From Candidatus Enterocloster excrementipullorum (GTDB lineage Bacteria > Bacillota > Clostridia > Lachnospirales > Lachnospiraceae): a stretch of 44,262 nucleotides of DNA. Positions within the stretch are counted from its first letter, which is position 1; every line of letters starts with the position of its first letter. Position numbers and translations under genes: made by a program. The notes beneath the pieces were generated by a model. It saw only the letters and a program-made list of their open reading frames with translations, ran no database searches and was not told the origin of the DNA. Shown piece by piece: positions 43,060 through 44,262 of this stretch. Where the stretch lies: the NCBI GenBank assembly GCA_019119575.1, contig DWWT01000042.1, forward strand, positions 1-44,262, written 5' to 3'.

Positions 43060-43191
43060 ATGACAAATCAGGAAAAAATCTGCCTTCTGGAGAAGCGCCT
43101 GTACCTTTTAACGGTAAACGGCAGAGACAACCAGGGGGTGCGCAGAAAAATTCAGCGGGAAATCCAGAAGCTTCAGGGAATGGATAAATAG
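43060..43191 (+). CDS. 43-aa coiled-coil-like protein
   Basis: AAAGGAGG precedes ATG 43060 at about 6 bases. The product (MTNQEKICLLEKRLYLLTVN, then RRKIQREIQKLQGMDK) is highly charged with leucines and isoleucines spaced for two short amphipathic helices. It is the last gene before a strong terminator. Function unknown. Confidence 0.65.
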   Translation: MTNQEKICLLEKRLYLLTVNGRDNQGVRRKIQREIQKLQGMDK

Positions 43192-43197
43192 AAAACA

Positions 43198-43243
43198 GGC
43201 CGTCATTCGCGGGTAGCATCCGGCGAATGGCGGCCTTATTTTA
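43198..43243 (+). terminator. terminator of the cfa unit
   Basis: GGCCGTCATTCGC and GCGAATGGCGGCC pair with one mismatch around a loop of about 12 bases, followed by TTATTTTAT. It starts 6 bases after the last small ORF. Confidence 0.88.
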
Positions 43244-43252
43244 TATCGCACT

Positions 43253-44071
43253 CTAATATCGTTTCTTATAGCCTTCCAGCATTTCTTTTGAAAAGCCTAG
43301 AAGCTTCGCCGCCTCCTCCACATTCAGAGATGGACTGTTTTTTAAGAGGTTGCGGAGGCTCTCATACCTGCCTTCCTCCCACTTTTTCTCCAACTTATCA
43401 GCAAACAGTTCATTTAATGCATCACACATATTCTCTCCCTCCTCATACAGCTTCCAGTTTGCACGGATAATCAGATCCATCACCGCGCTGTACAGCGGAT
43501 CCTGGTCTTTCCCCCGGTATGCATGCGCCAGTACCTCCACATCCTCCCGCATCTTTAAGTTCTCCCGCAGACGGCTCAGCCAGACATTCTCCTCCTTGTC
43601 CAGCTCCCTCTGCACCACTACCTGTAAGGAAAATAAAAGGCCCTCCACATAGTAGATTCCCGGGTATGCCTTCGTAACCCGCGCCTGATACCGCTTTTTT
43701 AAGAATGCCAAAAGCCGGCGGGGATACCTGTCCCCCACCAGCGTAATGGTTATCTCCTCCGGCGGGATCTCCCGCTCCCTCTCTGTCCCTGACTGGAGAA
43801 GCCCCGCATAGCTCATCACCTTAAAAAATCCATTCACCGTGTGGCTTTTTGACGGGCTCTTATACTCCAGAATGTTATACTGTCGGAATATCCGGCCGAT
43901 TCTTTTTTGAATCCGCACGCCCCTGTCCGCCTTGATAACTAAGGTATCCACGCGCAGAGATCCATTTGTCAGGTTAAACTCTTTCAGGAACTGAAGCTTA
44001 TCCGCTTCCTGTGCCAGTTCAATCTGCATGGCAGCCTGGAACGCCGGATGCCACTGCAGCGTCCTCTTCAT
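43253..44071 (-). CDS. PD-(D/E)XK nuclease-family protein (Lachnospiraceae type)
   Basis: A 272-aa protein. The PD-(D/E)XK core is suggested by the Asp in RVDTLVIKADRG and ILEYKSP (E-x-K) about 25 residues later. The rest follows a family common in Lachnospiraceae (ELxxEADKLQFLKEF near the start, ITLVGDRYPRRLL, GIYYVEG, EENVWLSRLRENLKMREDVE, then YSAVMDLIIRANWKLYEEG). The C-terminus ends in a helical SLNVEEAAKLLGFSKEMLE, like the tail of Rpn-type proteins. ATG 44071 is preferred to ATG 44077 because GGGAGGG lies just upstream. Function unknown; relatives are annotated as putative transposases or nucleases. Confidence 0.82.
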   Translation of the reverse strand: MKRTLQWHPAFQAAMQIELAQEADKLQFLKEFNLTNGSLRVDTLVIKADRGVRIQKRIGRIFRQYNILEYKSPSKSHTVNGFFKVMSYAGLLQSGTEREREIPPEEITITLVGDRYPRRLLAFLKKRYQARVTKAYPGIYYVEGLLFSLQVVVQRELDKEENVWLSRLRENLKMREDVEVLAHAYRGKDQDPLYSAVMDLIIRANWKLYEEGENMCDALNELFADKLEKKWEEGRYESLRNLLKNSPSLNVEEAAKLLGFSKEMLEGYKKRY

Positions 44072-44085
44072 CCCCATCCCTCCCT

Positions 44086-44114
44086 ATTATACGAAATCTC
44101 CTTCGCTTTTTCAA
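44086..44114 (-). promoter_or_regulatory. promoter of the PD-(D/E)XK gene
   Basis: On the minus strand, -35 TTGAAA (44114-44109) and -10 TATAAT (44091-44086) are 17 bp apart. Confidence 0.78.
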
Positions 44115-44162
44115 TGCAGTCCTGCAATCTGAATATCCGGCCGAGACAGCCATCTGACAGGC

Positions 44163-44224
44163 GTAAAAACACCCATTTGAATACAGACTTTACAGATACG
44201 ATTGGTGTTTTTACTATAGCACAG
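44163..44224. repeat. inverted repeat near the window end
   Basis: Perfect 11-bp arms GTAAAAACACC (44163-44173) and GGTGTTTTTAC (44214-44224) enclose 40 bases. No gene is visible from 44115 to the end. It could be the terminal repeats of a tiny element, or operator halves of an upstream unit outside the window. Confidence 0.6.
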
Positions 44225-44262
44225 GACAGGGACACATGTCAAAGAGAACTTGTATCCGTTCA

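Overview
The window looks like a chromosomal segment of a gut-type anaerobe of the class Clostridia, most likely Lachnospiraceae. This rests on gene content: a short HisG with HisZ, a HisF-like/HisI/HisE three-part protein, RecU, many MerR regulators, a cobalamin riboswitch in front of a corrinoid ABC operon, a Lachnospiraceae-type PD-(D/E)XK nuclease, and strong GGAGG ribosome sites throughout. No rRNA, tRNA, phage, intact insertion sequence or CRISPR array was seen.

Layout. (1) 1-3230: a MerR regulator diverges from an iron alcohol dehydrogenase and a broken flavodoxin lipoprotein, followed by thrH. (2) 3232-14395: a sialic-acid locus. On the minus strand lie a solute-binding lipoprotein, two permeases and two ATPases of the peptide/nickel ABC family, then nanA, nanE and nanK. 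A FadR/GntR regulator and a flavoprotein diverge from it. The binding protein has its two halves in swapped order (a circular permutation), the most striking feature of the window. (3) 14373-21590: hisZ-hisG-hisD-hisB-hisA-hisIE-pepT, with its own promoter. hisF, hisH and hisC are not here. (4) 21680-26151: recU, a GyrI-type MerR regulator, a toxin-antitoxin-like pair, an exported transglutaminase-fold protein and trpS. (5) 26247-33012: an RNA-modification cluster with a NOL1/NOP2/Sun methyltransferase, an RsuA-HAD fusion, a YgiQ radical SAM protein, a short-chain dehydrogenase and an RluA-type synthase. (6) 33138-36721: a decayed Rpn-nuclease fragment, then btuF-btuC-btuD behind a cobalamin riboswitch whose expression platform can be read: a 10-bp helix that hides the btuF ribosome site, opposed by an alternative hairpin. 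(7) 36821-41321: a MerR regulator divergent from an operon of an ESS-family (GltS-like) carrier, an arginase-fold enzyme with altered metal and shuttle residues, and a second peptidase T-like M20 enzyme. This is a candidate uncharacterised uptake-and-hydrolysis pathway. (8) 41322-44262: a consensus promoter, a structured roughly 135-nt RNA ending in a terminator, a 50-aa ORF overlapping cfa, cfa, two small ORFs, and a PD-(D/E)XK family gene.

Regulation is unusually readable. Three MerR genes have adjacent promoters with the 19-bp spacer typical of MerR activation. Perfect or near-perfect sigma-A promoters precede the his, trpS, rsuA, antitoxin, cfa-leader and nuclease units. A terminator hairpin after the sialate binding-protein gene probably sets its excess over the membrane subunits. 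All functional statements are from reading the sequence and family knowledge; no database search was run.
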